DNA of 64,000 nucleotides from Siphlonurus alternatus. Taxonomy: Eukaryota; Arthropoda; Insecta; Ephemeroptera; Siphlonuridae. The notes beneath the pieces are model-generated. The model was not told the origin of the DNA and did not search any database. It worked only from the letters and a program-made list of their open reading frames with translations. This document shows positions 25,520 to 38,980 of this stretch, piece after piece. Location: positions 54,066,364 to 54,130,363 of the forward strand of contig OX463778.1 of the NCBI GenBank assembly GCA_949825025.1, in the 5' to 3' direction. Every line of letters starts with the position of its first letter. The stretch's first letter is position 1. A program made the translations under genes and the position numbers.

Positions 25520-25895
25520 TAATTTTTTATAAAACTAGCTTTAGCCATATTTAGAGTATTGAAGGTCATGATTTCATAAATTATACATTTTATGGTACTG
25601 TAATAAAAAAAATTAATGTTAAAATTTATATGAATGATAATTACTCGTATATAATAATAATATTAAACAACTATTTATTTTGCTACTTTATTGAGCTATA
25701 AATTATGTAACATTATATAGTCTAATCTGATTAAAGCTAGACGTATAAATACATTACTGCAACAGAAAATGCCATGCAAATAAACAAACCTTGTCATAAT
25801 ACTAATTTGCTACAAAGACTTCAATTTTTTATTGTGTTTTGTTAATTTCCCTGCTTTTGTGTAAATAGCAATAACTTATTTATAATGTTTTTACA
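25520..25895. other. AT-rich stretch without genes
   Basis: Nothing recognised between the foldback element and the SINE fragment. Confidence 0.55.
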
Positions 25896-25955
25896 GGGCG
25901 TGGCCACCATCCTTTCCCTCCCTTATCCCTACCCCCATTCACGCTCATAGGGATG
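25896..25955 (+). mobile_element. SINE fragment (5S-headed family), copy G, opposite orientation
   Basis: GGGCGTGGCCACCATCCTTT followed by CCTCCCTTATCCCTACCCCCATTCACGCTC is the reverse complement of the GGGTAATGGGTAGGGATAAGG and CCACGGCC parts of copies B and D. It is a 60 bp terminal fragment only. Confidence 0.6.
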
Positions 25956-26505
25956 TATTCTTATAACAAAAAAAATAATAAATAATAATAATAAAATGCT
26001 ACACGTAAAATGCATGCTCTTAAATTTTAAAAATGTTGCTGTGATTTAAAACATGATTTTCATGTGAAATAACTCGCGAAAAGTAAATAATGTAAATTAA
26101 GCTAAAATAAATAAAATTTAAGCAGATCATGGCAGAATTTTTTAATGTTTTTCTAGCACATATTTTAATATTCTGCCTTATCAAAATTTATTTATTAAGT
26201 CCAACACCTGTATTCCAGTATAATATTAATCCCTGACTTGTATATTCCAATTTTAACATTTTAAAATATCTGTACTGTACTTTTATTAAAAATTTCTCAC
26301 CATATAAGCTTTAAATTCCAAGAAATTTCACAAATCATGCATTTGAATGTATCGGTTGTTTTATATAAAAAATAGTTCTGCAGTAGTTTTTTCCCATAAG
26401 AGCTATTCTTATCGATTTCTAACCTAAAAATGAGCCTTGAAGGCAAAATTTATATTTTGATAGTGTAAAAGTTGTTCCCTCCACAAGTTTTTTATTCCCT
26501 GCACG
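25956..26505. other. AT-rich stretch without genes
   Basis: Short TAA runs at 25972-25995. No other feature was seen. Confidence 0.55.
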
Positions 26506-26509
26506 ATAA

Positions 26510-26702
26510 CTTTTATCTCCATGAAGTCCAATATCTGAGGGGCACCTGGCGGTGCGGTAGGTCGCATGCAGCTGGCCGCTGAGATAACCCTGACCACGGG
26601 CAACTTCCGCCTTAGATTCGGCGGCGAACGTGCGGCCTTGGTGGCTGTAGGCGATACCTCAACGAGCACGCCAGCAAAGAGCGTCTTGTCCTTGTCCTGC
26701 AC
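26510..26702 (-). other. GC-rich candidate exon, open on both strands
   Basis: A sharply bounded patch of about 190 bases with high GC and CpG content in a very AT-rich neighbourhood. On the minus strand an acceptor-like TCGTGCAG precedes GACAAGGACAAGACGCTC, and the frame reads DKDKTLFAGVLVEVSPTATK with a possible donor GAGGTATCG within it. The plus strand is also open and ends in TAG near 26711. The sharp boundary suggests a conserved exon, processed fragment or regulatory island. The protein is not recognised. Confidence 0.3.
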
Positions 26703-26757
26703 GAATATCTAGCTGATAACTTCATTGTTTTTTTATTTCCAAAAGTAAATAAAAACA

Positions 26758-27024
26758 TGAAATTTTTATTGCAGAAATGAATATAGAAGGTGCTAAATTA
26801 TGACACTGATTTTTTAGTCCCGGAACCATATTTAAAAAAATATTGAAAGTACGACCATGCACTCGCCCTGGAAGCGTCAATAGGCGTTTAGGCCCTATTC
26901 TTTCCAGGGGACCAACAGAAATTAAAAAAAAAAAAAAAAAAAAGTTCCAGGACTAAACCAATCCAGAAAAAATCAGAATAACATAATTTGGCAACTTCTA
27001 TTCATTTTTGCAATAAAAAAAAAT
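26758..27024. mobile_element. Long-TIR foldback element (copy 2)
   Basis: GAAATTTTTATTGCAGAAAT and the following AAGGTGCTAAATTATGACAC on the left are mirrored by AACATAATTTGGCAACTTCT and ATTCATTTTTGCAATAAAAA on the right. The inner arms contain GTCCCGGAAC and GTTCCAGGAC. It is the same family as 25009-25278. A 20-base A tract lies inside, at about 26925-26943. Confidence 0.7.
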
Positions 27025-29941
27025 TGTAATGCAGGCTGTCCTTTCTAAATTAATGGTTTTCTTTTATTTAGAAGCAAAATATTTTTTGTTTAATATCAGA
27101 CTAAAGTGCTTCTCAGTGTTTTATTTGTACTGCAAAGCTTTTTAAAAACATTACTAAAATAATATTAAAATTAACAAGCATATCATATTGTTATAAAACA
27201 TAATTATTCAGTAGAAAAACTGTGGAAACCATAAAGCAATTAATTAATAATAACCTTACACAATGTTATTATAATGTTAGTCGGGATAACTCATTTCAGA
27301 GTAATACAAAAAGCAGCCAGATGTACATCTCACTTTTATAAAGTGTGAGTACGCCTCGCTCAATTACCCGCTCGCTGCACTTCTTGCTCGCCGGCTAATG
27401 ACGCCTCGCCTCCCGACATCATTACACACTCGGTCTGCGGTGATTTACTACCCTCCTCCATGCAAGCAAAGTGACAATGATGGGAACCCACTGTTTTATC
27501 AGCGGTAATTATAAAACCACGATGGTGTTTCCTATAATTTGATTAATCTGAGAACCATTATAGATATAATAATAGATAACGTGATGGAGAATTGAACTAG
27601 CGGTATAATACATCAATATGTCTTACAGCTAGAGATTTATTGCTGCTTTGTAATTCTGTTTTTATATAAAAATATTTGCCACAACCATTTATTATATCTT
27701 AAGATACCCATATAGGTTTTTACTTGCTTTTATATTTTTAAATACAGCTCAGTATAGTTTTCTTACGTTTAAAAGTCAGTATATTTATTTTCATCGATAT
27801 ATGTTTACGTTGTGGTTCGTGTCCCATTTACCTAACAATGATTTCAAGCAAAAAGCAAAATATTTACGTTGCTATAAACTCAGGTAAACAAACGTGTGCA
27901 ATACAACGAAAATCGATATTTCATTTTTTATCATAAAATATTATGACCTATATAATATTCTCTCCGTACTTCGATGATTGTGTAGCCAACAACTTTAAGA
28001 TATCGCAGCAAATATAGTCGGATAGTTTTTAGTTTTACACTTATTCAGGGTATTTAATATAAAGTTTAAACTTCATTTATTTTAATTTTTGGTTCTATCT
28101 TGTATGTCACACAATGTAAAATGAATTTTAAGCTAAAAAAATTTAAGCCCTAATTCAGTTACAACATGTTCATCCTATTTATTCAGGTTAATATATGTAT
28201 TGATAATGCATGCCTAGAGACCATATCTATACCTAGATACATACATGGTCATGTCTCATGCAGCTAGACTGCATGCTGCACCATCAGTTTATTATTGAAT
28301 TTTCTTAGAAGTGCCTGGTGTTGAGATGAAATAAAAATGCATGCATGCTCTTAAGATTTGTACAAAAAAAGAGACAGGGTTATAGATATCAATTTTTAAA
28401 ATATTGGGACAGAATTTGGGCAAATTTTGAAATTTAGTTGGCTGATTTAACTTTCTTTCGCGATCTTTGAAATAATTTTTATAATATACCATCAAATTCT
28501 AACAGAATTTATTATTTATTTTGAAAGAAATGCTGTTATTTTTAAGAATATTTAAGTAAATTGACGTGCCTAATATTAAAGTGATTTTGTACAGTTTCGG
28601 TTAAAGTTACGTTAAAGCGACTATACGCGAAGTAATCATAGTTAGTGCGTGCGAGAGTTCCACGTGCAACAATATCGATTGTTGAGCACACGCCGCAGGC
28701 TACTGCATGACAACCCTTTTTACATTAACACGGAAATCAGATTTAAAAATAATACTCGCTTGCATAAAAGCCTTACTTTTATGTCATGCATTTTTTATTA
28801 CGATGTTTTTTTTTTTTTTATCAAATACATAAAAAATATCTAGATTAATATTTCTTGTAACACAATGCGTGACATACTTTTATTATAATTATAACATATT
28901 AATATAAAAATATAACATAGATTTTTTGCAGATATGACTCATTAGTTTTGATATATTTTTTTATGTTGGTACTATATTATTTCTGTTAGGTTGGTAGTAT
29001 ATTTTAGGTTTGACGACCTACCTCAATAACACTGAGGTTGTCCTTAGCAACAACAACAGCGGTGGTGTGCATCGAACTGAAAGTAGGTGGGCCACGATAG
29101 GGGGTCTTCGTGGCGTCATGCACTTTGGTGTGTTGCAATTGCTGCAAATTATGCATGGCATCAATCAATGCATTTTATCATTTATCTCTTTGTAAAACTT
29201 GATGTTAAGATAGATGTACTGTCAAGAAATTATAAAAAACTTAATAATGTAATGAGAAAAGGTATAATGACCCTGGAGTATAAATCTACTGTGATAAAAG
29301 TAGGGAAATCCACAAAGGTTTTTTTTTTTTTTTTTTTCATTGAAGGGAAAAATGAACCAACCACTTCCATATTTCAAAACCACACTCTGTGCTTTATTTC
29401 CTTCCGTTCAGATTTTATTAATGAATGCTACGTAACCGAAAAACCATTGATAAAAATTTTGTTGATATTTAATGAGGTTATTCAACAGCCGCATGTCGAC
29501 GATGAGTTGTCATTATTTTGTAATTAAGTCGTCATCTGAACATAAAATTGTCATCACTTGATTTAATCAAACGATAAAAGTATGTAGCATCGATTACACA
29601 TAGACTGCAGGTAAATGAAGTTGCTGAATAACAGATATACAGCACCAACTTTTTACTTTGTAATTAGTCACATAAATTACACTAAAAGGTTTTTGTATTT
29701 ACTCTTTATAAATTAATGTTTTTCTTTTTTTCTTTAAATAATTAATTAAATTTTAATAATGAGTTCGTGGTTTCAATATTTACATTTTTTTATTAATTCT
29801 GTCTTCACTTTGACTTACTTTTATGTTAACGACAATACAATATTCAATCGATTCTTTCGATGTTAATTTAAAACATCGCGTAATTAAGACAAGAGGACTC
29901 AAAATTCAATCATAATTGACAGAACGAAGAATAACTTGCAG
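27025..29941. other. Long AT-rich stretch without genes
   Basis: A CpG-richer patch at 27345-27490 is unassigned. A small imperfect hairpin at 28217-28258 pairs GACCAT with ATGGTC. A patch at 29020-29150 contains AACAACAACAGCGGTGGTG. A T tract lies at 29319-29337. No gene or repeat family member was recognised. Confidence 0.5.
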
Positions 29942-30056
29942 CAGGCACGGATCAATTTCGGAGGGGGTCTCTTCATAAGGACAATGTTAAAAAAAAATTG
30001 GAGTGGGGGAAATGCCTATACGTTGTTCATGTTAAATCCCTCTGGAGCCGGGCCTG
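29942..30056. mobile_element. Short TIR element, CAGGCACGGATC family (copy 1)
   Basis: Left end GCAGGCACGGATCAATTTCG; right end CTGGAGCCGGGCCTG. The interior has purine-rich GGAGGGGG and GAGTGGGGGAAATG. It is related to the copy at 52552 (CAGGCGCAAATCCAGGAGGG to CATCCGCGCCTG). 115 bp and non-coding. No clear target duplication, so the class is open. Confidence 0.55.
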
Positions 30057-32110
30057 AATTGCAGATGAACAAATGCTATACTCCTTTTTTATATTTATGA
30101 GCACGAAATTATCGAAATTTCTGTGAATTGACTGTGCTTCATAATTATATCCATGTTACAGAAATTTACTTAACTTTTTTTCTCTTCGACCTGCAGCTTT
30201 AGATGTAATAATTTCAGAAGTTTATAAGTTTTCATTTTTATTAATAAGGTTAACGTGGATATAAAAACTCATAAATGTGGTTACGTTTTTTAACATTGGA
30301 TGTTCAACAAGAAAATCCTTGATAAGAAGCAAACCAATTATAAGTTTAAATATTATTGTACACAGGTCAATATATTGATATAAAAGTTCTTAACTTAAAA
30401 TTTACTTGGAACTTATACTACGTTTTTATAAACTTGGTATAAGAATAATTATTTGTACGTTATGCATCAAAAATGTAGTTTCTTAGGATTCAAGTCTAGT
30501 AATATATATTATAAATTTTATACATTTCCAAGAAAATTACATTTTTATGACGATAATTTATGAGTACATTTTATGCTCATTACAATAATTTGAATACTGA
30601 AGTTAATTTTTACGTCGGACCAAAATAATGTTTCAAAATTGAAGTTTTAAAGAATATTTGACAGGAGATTTAGTGTGGGAGAGGTGAACGTTTAAACATT
30701 TATTTATTTTAGATGACAGGGTGCTCACAAAAAATCTGTAACATCATTTATCTCTTCATTTTAGTGCTGCTAGCATTCTTATAGTGTTTTTAAAAGGCAA
30801 ACATATTTAACATTTAAAAAATGAAAACTACATGAAAAAAATACATGTAAAAATAATAGTAAAAAGACGTGTAGTTGCGATTACAGAGTCCAGTCTACTC
30901 TATAATAAAAAATTGCAATAAAATCAAAATTATTAACTTCATAGCCTCATTTTCAGCAGAAAGAAGATAATTCTCCTAATTAGAGTAAAATTATGCTTCT
31001 ATTTCCATACATAAATATTCTGGGTCAGTTTAGCTTGAGTCACATAAACAACAACATACACCTAATGCATTTTATTGATTAATGTTTCCCTTCTGAACTT
31101 TCCTGGTAGCCGCGTGCAAACAAACGTGCATATAATTAATTATGAATTAAGCTTGACGATATATAAATGCATACATTATTATATCATTACATTGCAACAA
31201 TTATATGTCCATTACAATTTTATATACAGTTTGCAAAATATAATCTTGCAACATAATTCGGGGTCGGTTACCTTTTATTATTATGTATATAAATTTATAA
31301 TTTGTTATTATTATTATTAACATGCACATGCAGGTATGCATCAACAAGTACATTTTAGTGTAATTATACTTCTGGTCATTAATTATTCTTGTGTTCCTTT
31401 AAGGTCCATTTTACTAAGGTAGAAGTCATTAATAAAAACCTTAATGTTCTTTAATGTGCGAAAGAAGAATAACTTTTGATGAGGCAACAAAGGCTTATAG
31501 AAAAAGTTAAGGAACTTTCTACGTTTCAAACAAAGTATATGTTTTATAAAATCCCTTTGTTGCGAGATTTGCCCTTCTATTACGAGTTGGAATTAATTCT
31601 GCTTCCAGCATTAAACTCGGTGTAATGTTTATAACAAAAAAATAATCCATGTGCATTGAGAGGAATTGAATGACTTTAAATTTATAATTAAATTGAGTTG
31701 AGAATGAGTCACTTGATGTTGCTAACATTTTATATCCTGTATTTTCCTTGAAACAAAGAATTGTATTATTATAAATTAGAAGAAAGAAAATTATGTTAAT
31801 GTTACATTGTTTAAAAAAATAAATAAAAAAAAATGTCCACATACGCGAAAAAATAGTGTGATAATTTAAAAAAAAAAATAAAAATTATCACTTTAAAAAA
31901 ATATGAAAGTACTTCGGCCCCAAAATTGATCCTATAAATTTCAATTCTGGGTGAAATAGCACTGTGGTACCAAAACTGAAATAAATAAGAAAACTATTTT
32001 CTTTTATTGAAGTAATTAGATATTACAAAATAATGTTCTAGCATTGAAGCCACCTTAAACTTGCAGTAGATCTCTTTAAAAAAATTGGTTCTTCATGTTA
32101 ATGGTGCGTG
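30057..32110. other. Long AT-rich stretch without genes
   Basis: No foldback or repeat family member was seen. A frame of 107 codons on the minus strand (31519-31842) is dominated by F, I, N and K and is read as chance. Confidence 0.55.
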
Positions 32111-32114
32111 GTTC

Positions 32115-32300
32115 ACATCTCCCGGGTGTTGCAACTGACGGTGATTAATCATCATCAAAGTCACGTGACAAACATGGCGGACCGCGCAGTACGTTAAACC
32201 GTGACTAAGTCGTTTCTGTAGATGCATTTTGTATGCACTTGTTTTTACCGAGGCCACGGATCTCTAAGTGCATAAGCCATCAATGTCAGCCCTCCCGCAG
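32115..32300. other. GC-richer island
   Basis: Contains CATCTCCCGGGTGTTGC and TCACGTGACAAACATGGCGG. It resembles the other scattered islands but has no complete CRE. No exon was assigned. Confidence 0.35.
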
Positions 32301-32882
32301 ATGTATTGAACGTTTGAGCGAAGGATATTTTATTATACAAATGGTCATCAGTATTGGCTGGTGATGCAATTCATTTTTTACCTCGCAAGAAACATGATAC
32401 AATGGGATGGTTACAGATAGGTGGCTCAATTCTGACTAACGGTTATTGAAAAAACTTCAGAAATAACTTTATGACAAAATCTTCGATTATTTTTCTAACA
32501 CGTTTCAAGAAAATTTCTCTCTCTCTTTTCAATGTCTGTCAAATGTTTATTCAATTAAAAATATTAATTTCAATAAAAAAACTTATTTAATGATTTATGA
32601 ATAATTTATCCCGGAAGCAAGTTAATTTTCATTCCAGTAGTACATAGTATGATGAATTATCCAGTCAATTTATTCATTAATTGATGACTTTTATAAATGA
32701 TTGATGTGATAATTAAAATTATAATCATGTGAATAAATATCGTATGATAGAAATTACATATATAATCTGTTATTCTTTCAATATTTTTTATACTGTAGTG
32801 TGCAAAGAGGGAAGGGTGTTGACTTATTCAATCAAATTTAACCCGTGAGATTTTTTATTTCACTCAATATTTACATGACATT
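32301..32882. other. AT-rich stretch without genes
   Basis: A short CTCTCTCTCTTTTC run at about 32517-32530. No other feature. Confidence 0.55.
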
Positions 32883-32975
32883 GTACCTATCAGGGTACCT
32901 ATCAGGGTACCTATCAGGGTATCTATCAGGGTACCTATCAGGGTACCTATCAAGGTAACTATCAGGGTATCTATA
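32883..32975 (+). repeat. Minisatellite, 12 bp unit GTACCTATCAGG
   Basis: Nearly eight tandem units of GTACCTATCAGG, some with ATCTAT or AACTAT variants and one with CAAGG. Confidence 0.95.
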
Positions 32976-33715
32976 TATTCAAATGTTTCTCCTAGATCAC
33001 TAAAATAATGCAATGCGACACATTTTTCATGTCCCCCATCTCATTTCCTGCAAAGACTATGATAGTTATCTTTTATCTTGTATTAGTTTAAAATTTTACC
33101 CACTATTTTCTGAAAGTTAACAAGAAATCGACGATAAGCAGAGAACTTTGCGATCTGAGGAGCGTTAAAAAGGAACACTGTCTAATCTAGACCATGTACA
33201 TCAATGTATTCGAAATACTTACGTACAACAACTAAAAGTTGACTAGCGTTCGTGCTGTTCAGAGATGTACACTAAAAAAACTCTATTTCATCTCACCCTA
33301 AAGATAGGCAGCCTGCTCAACAACAGTCATTGTTTGGTGCTGAACATGTTGCCTAAATTTGAGGGACAATTTTGAAGTGTGGTAACTGAAGCTCACGTGC
33401 TCGTGTTTGTTGCAGCGGTGGGTACACGTTGCTCCCACGACGTGAGAGATGACAGAACGTAGCGTGGAAGCTGCACCCACCTGAGTGACAGCGACCCACG
33501 CTCCTCGTCATGTCGCACTTACACGGAGAAAAACAACCACCGAACGATTTTCAAAGACAAAAACGATGCGATAGATCTGTTGGCAAGTTAGCAGATTTTA
33601 TATCGAGAATGTGAAGTGGTATTATTAAATTTGTTATTAATGTTATTTTTTTTTTTTATATATATATTTTTTTTTAAATCAAACCCTATTGGGTACTTTT
33701 ATTTACTAATTACAT
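32976..33715. other. Non-coding stretch
   Basis: A GC-richer patch at 33390-33520 (tcacgtgctcgtgtttgttg, cacgacgtgagagatgacag) could be an island like the others. The rest is AT-rich, with T/TA tracts at 33645-33675. Confidence 0.45.
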
Positions 33716-33719
33716 ACTA

Positions 33720-34010
33720 CTTTGAAACCCCGAACCTTCCGAAACCCTAACTTGAGCGTTTCGCGGGCTCTTCTGGAACGGGGGCGGCCACGGCCTTGCA
33801 AATCCATCCCGGCATTTGCCTGCGGCTGAGGGAAACGTGGAAACCTCAGCCAGGATGGACGCTACAGCTTTTGTCAATGAACCGGAAGTGCAATGGTCCA
33901 AAGCCAGGGGAACCACATAGTGGAAAAGCGCAACGTTTTACCCCTGGGTGGGAAACGTGGTTTTTATTGAAAATGGTCACCCATCCAACTACTAACCACG
34001 CGTTAATGTT
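33720..34010 (-). mobile_element. SINE with diverged 5S rRNA-like head, copy C
   Basis: Read on the minus strand, the head at about 33960-34006 includes GGTTAGTAGTTGGATGGGTG, which matches the 3' half of animal 5S rRNA (box C region TTGGATGGGTGACC). The body follows, with CCATTGCACTTCCGGTTC, TCCTGGCTGAGGTTTCCACG and TCCCTCAGCC. The far end (33720-33800) is GC-rich and differs from copies B and D. It belongs to the SINE3 type if the 5S match is accepted. Confidence 0.75.
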
Positions 34011-35215
34011 ATTATCTATAGTATAATAGCAGTGTACGTAGATGAGAACGGTCTTACATCTTTATTTTTCTTCGTTTACGCTCCTGTTTAGTCATTTGTG
34101 TTAATATCATTGTTACCAACTTCATTACATAAAATATCATCTTGAAATTTTGTGCTTGTATCTCAGTACTAGACCTACCAACATTGCAACTTTAGAGAGT
34201 TGTAATTCAATAACGAGAAAAATTTATAAACTTTGCAAATTCCTTTTACTGTATACCTTTAATTTAAGTTGGTTGTGATCAAAATCAAGCAGATCCATTC
34301 AATGTACGATATATTATTATCAATTTTCTATCTGAATATGACTCTAGGAGAAAATTCATCTTCACTTTATTACGATTTACTTTTATACTATTTGTTTACA
34401 TATTTTTCTCTCCGTGTAGCTACCAAGTGCATGTTGAGTACATTGTGCGATGAGACATTCCATTCTTTGTCTCTTCTAATTACAATGCCTTGATAATTAT
34501 TACTCTCACAATGCATGTTAGATTAGAATATAATTAAATAATGAATATTTATTTTATAGATAATGAATATTCAAATAAACATAAATTGTAACATTTCGAG
34601 ACATCTGAAAAAAATTATAAATATGAGTGGGTAGTATACTTTCATATTTATATTTACAAAGTTTTATTATGAATAAATAATGCATGAACATTAACAAAAA
34701 CCAATGATAATATACTGTATAGTTACTAAAATATCCATGCAATATTTATATTAAATATAACATGCAGTATTTTATGAATATTAATTAATTATGCAGCTTG
34801 TTTTGTTACTGCGTTGCAGGCGAGTCAATCAATATGTGAAAAAATATTCGCGGCGGTATTTCCACTCCACGTGGCTGAGGTCGTTCTCAATGTGCTTTAA
34901 TTAACGTTTTTGTCAAGCTCATCAAATTTCAAATTGTTGTATCAGTTTATATATATTTATTTGTACTGTATATGCGCACAATCAAGTGTATTGTGTGTAA
35001 TGTATGTTGAATTTTATTTATAATATCATTGTAACTGTATAATGTATCCATAACCAGGAATTGTCTATATTGGAACCAAACAAATAAAATAATTTATTCT
35101 TTTTTATCAAGAATACGAAATTTATCTCTTGTTTTTCACTTTCAAGAAGGTTTATTGTTGACACCATTAATTATCATGCATTGCAGTAGCTATAACAAAT
35201 TTCAGTTATAATCTA
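34011..35215. other. AT-rich stretch without genes
   Basis: No recognised features. A small CpG patch lies at 34845-34890. Confidence 0.55.
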
Positions 35216-35218
35216 ATT

Positions 35219-35389
35219 GGGCGCGATTCACGAAGCAGTTATCTTGGTTTCTAACCACGTTTAGCTTAACACACGTTTAGCTTAACCACGTTTAACTAGG
35301 GTCGTTTAACACGTAAAACAGGTATAGTTAAACGTGGTTAAGCTAAACGTGGTTAAGAAACCTGGCTAACTGCTTCGTGAATCGCACCC
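35219..35389. mobile_element. Foldback MITE, GGGCGCGATTCACGAAGCAG ends
   Basis: The left end GGGCGCGATTCACGAAGCAG is mirrored by CTGCTTCGTGAATCGCACCC at the right end (one mismatch in 20). ATT flanks both ends. The inner arms contain repeated CGTTTAGCTTAAC words on the left and GTTAAGCTAAACGTGGTTAA on the right, so the whole 171 bp folds on itself. It is non-coding. A lone half-end (GCGAATCGTGCCC) occurs at about 44092. Confidence 0.8.
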
Positions 35390-35848
35390 ATTATATATAA
35401 GAGATTTATTGCAAACAAGAAAGAATAACATGAAATTTTAATTATGGACACTAAAAAATATTGATCTCAATTTATGATTTTTTATAAAAATTAATTTATT
35501 TCAAAAACACAGAAGGAGAATTACAAATTTTTCTAGGCGATGTTTTAGAATTTCTATAATCTTCGAGATGTTTAAGTCTAAGGTGTCTGCTGATAAGACG
35601 GCAGCTTATCTCGAACTGGTGGGATATTCCACAGCAAAGGGGAACCACCGACTGCTATATAGTCAACTTATCTTCCATTCTGAAATAAAGGAGCTTTGAG
35701 TCACTTCCGCTACTTTGGTGTGAATCAAAGTTTAATATAACAAATAATGAAACTTGGAGATATTCACAAACAATCGTCGTGGATTTTATTTTAAAAAATT
35801 TAAGAACTAAATTTTTATTTTATTTTTTTTCCCCAATTATACACCCCA
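35390..35848. other. AT-rich stretch without genes
   Basis: Nothing recognised. A GC-richer patch at 35590-35650 is unassigned. Confidence 0.5.
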
Positions 35849-35849
35849 A

Positions 35850-36031
35850 TGAGCTTGGAGCTCGAGGCGGGGTAATGAGTAAAGGGATAACGGAGGGAAA
35901 GGATGGTGCTGTGGTCACGACCTGTTACGCGTCCCAGCATTTGCTGAGGTGAGACTGAGGGGACCGTGGAAAACCTCAGTCAGGACGGACACTTGTACTT
36001 TATCAATAGACCAAAGTGATATCCAAAGCCT
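35850..36031 (-). mobile_element. SINE fragment (5S-headed family), copy D
   Basis: Shares CTCGAGGCGGGGTAATGAGT, CGACCTGTTACGCGTCCCAG, GCTGAGGTGAGACTGAGG and AACCTCAGTCAGGACGGACA with copies B and E. It is truncated before the 5S-like head, after CCAAAGTGATATCCAAAGCC. On the minus strand the 3' end reads into CATTGGGGTGTATAATTGGGG. Confidence 0.8.
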
Positions 36032-37639
36032 GTTATATTTCATAATACGTGTTAACAAATTATAAATTTCTTTAATTTAGAATATTGTTGTTAATGTTTT
36101 ATGCTAAAAATTGGATTCTTTATCATATAGGAAATTGCATTGGTTCGTTTGGTAATTAATTATCAAGTTCGATGCCATTGGGTTGCGAAGTCATAGCTGG
36201 ATGTCAAAACACTGAATTTTATTAACATAATAATCTGCCCAGCTTGTACGTCACTTTATTTGGGATGAGTCAAGAGCCGATAGCTTACTGGGAAATACAG
36301 TAAAGTATTGAGCAAATTTGTTCCGTATCTCGTCTTTGCGTCATTATTTTCATGTGTATTTACCGGTATGAATGTCATAAGTACTTGCAGATAATGTACA
36401 TTGTTGCATTACCAATTGTTGTGCACCTGTTTACAGAAATGAATGACCCCCTGCTATTATTGCTATAACAGCTCGCGTGCATGTTCGCGTAATTCAAATC
36501 CACCAAGTAAATAATATATAAATTATAACGTTAATATAAATTAATGCGATCGTAAATTATTCTGCTTTCAGAACGTTAAACAAAATCTAATTGAATCTTT
36601 TTTACCGTATATGTTTTGCAGCCTTTCTATTTATTTTGTCTCATAATATTTTTTCTTATATTCTGTATTTTAAGCCTATATATATGAAAGATTTAATAAA
36701 TAAAAAATTAAAATCTTGAAATTATTTACAATTTTCCAACTTTATTAATTAAATATATTAAAGAAAGTTAGAATGTTATGTAATTAAATCAAGGATATAT
36801 GGTTTCCATTGCTTCTTTGCGACTAATTAAAATTTCACAGAACAATAGGTTGTAATTCACCCTCTAATTAATATAATATTTTTCACATCACACTGCTAAT
36901 TTCACACTCTTTATGAGGGTGGTTTCATTAATTTCTGCCCTTGCTATCAAAGTGTTTAACCTCTCTCTTTTAATTATTCTCCATGGAAATTCTGCGCCCT
37001 GTGACTGTACAAGCGATAGAAAGATAAATATATAAAACGAAATATTTTGTTTACTTAATTAGCATTAAGTAAACGAACCGCGTACGTTATTGAATTTCAT
37101 CACCAATTTTTATAACATGCCTACTTTAAATAAACTTAAAACTTAACTTTAATTAAATTAATGGTTTAAATGTTTAAATCTAATCTAATTTATATAAGAT
37201 TATAATATAATTATTATATATTAGATATAATTTATAAGGTTTTGTTAATGCTGGGGTTGAAATTATGAAGATAAAATTTGGACACTTTTGAGCTCAATTA
37301 TATCAAACGATTTCATTTTTTGACATTTTTTTATGTAAGGTACCTCCACGAAATTAAAATCATATTTTTCCTGAATTACACTTCCTTTGTTTTCCTCATT
37401 ATTTCTCGTTTTTATTAGCTACATATTTAATTAGCCTATTTTTTCATCCACGTGTAAAAATGTAAATTGATTTTAATTTTAAAGGTTTCTTTTTTAATTA
37501 ACTGAAAATATTGACATTTATAATATACAAGTTTATTACAAAAAGCTATCGATATTGTTTAATAAATTCAGATTGTTTATTTGAATATAAAAAAAGGTTT
37601 CTGATTGTTTCTTTGATTGACCTATTAAAATGCAATCAA

Positions 37640-37640
<1 letters not shown>
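36032..37640. other. AT-rich stretch without genes
   Basis: No open frames, foldbacks or repeat copies were recognised. Confidence 0.6.
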
Positions 37641-38090
<450 letters not shown>

Positions 38091-38149
38091 GCTCGCTTCT
38101 TCCACATCGGTTTTCTGTCATGATGCTCTTTTTTTTTTTTTCTCGACAC

Positions 38150-38980
38150 TGGTTACGTGTAGCATGCTCCGTGCAAGAACAAGCTTGCAAGTGCAGGCTT
38201 AATCTCCACATGCTGTTTCGTCTACCAGGCTTTCAATCATTGCAAAGATAAACGGTCGTTATGTCTCCTCCGTAAATTGCATATCGGTTTATTATTGAAG
38301 TCCAGGAATAATGGTAGTCATTTCTTAAAATACATTTTGCTGCTGGTTTTAACTCTAAGACTTTATTTTTTCATTAATAATAATGTTTGTTTCTTTGAGA
38401 TTTGTTACATTGAAGGGAATAAAGAAAAAAAGCAAACAACATTATTACTCAAATCGGTATGTTAAAGGCTAATTAAGGAGCCTATACTGCACATTAAGCG
38501 AATTGTTAATTGTTTGAGGTGATAAATGTTTGTGTAATTTATTGATTACATTTTAATATTTTTTACGAGTATTTGAGAAAATTAATTGCTAATCAAGCCA
38601 TTTCAGAGGTGTTTGTTCCATATAAAGGCTACATAAAGTTAAGAAAAACTAGTTTTATTTATTTATTTCAATATCAATTCTTTTTCAATAACACAATTCG
38701 AATAGAATTTACACGACATTTATGTAATTATTAAAATAGCATCAGTTGCTCGGTTTGAAACCTGAGGGTTTGTCATTAATTAAACAAAATGAAACTATTC
38801 TTACACACGCTCGAGGCACTTCTTGGGTTATTATATTACGAGCCAGAGATAGAATGAGAAAAGTACAAAATTAAATCATCGGCAGGAAGACAACAAAGAT
38901 TGTCTTTATCAAATTAATTAGACGACGACTATAATCACGAGATTTGAGTCACAAATTATTATATTTCAGCAAATATATCA
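38150..38980. other. AT-rich stretch without genes
   Basis: A mild GC patch at 38150-38235. No feature was recognised up to the TA that flanks the transposon. Confidence 0.5.

Noticed and set aside
29087..29527. 146-codon plus-strand frame, the longest not fully composed of simple repeat
   Set aside because: Contains a poly(T)-encoded phenylalanine run; residues are AT-driven and no domain, splice site or start context supports it.
32883..32975. CRISPR-like array
   Set aside because: The 12 bp units are contiguous with no spacers; an ordinary minisatellite in eukaryotic DNA.
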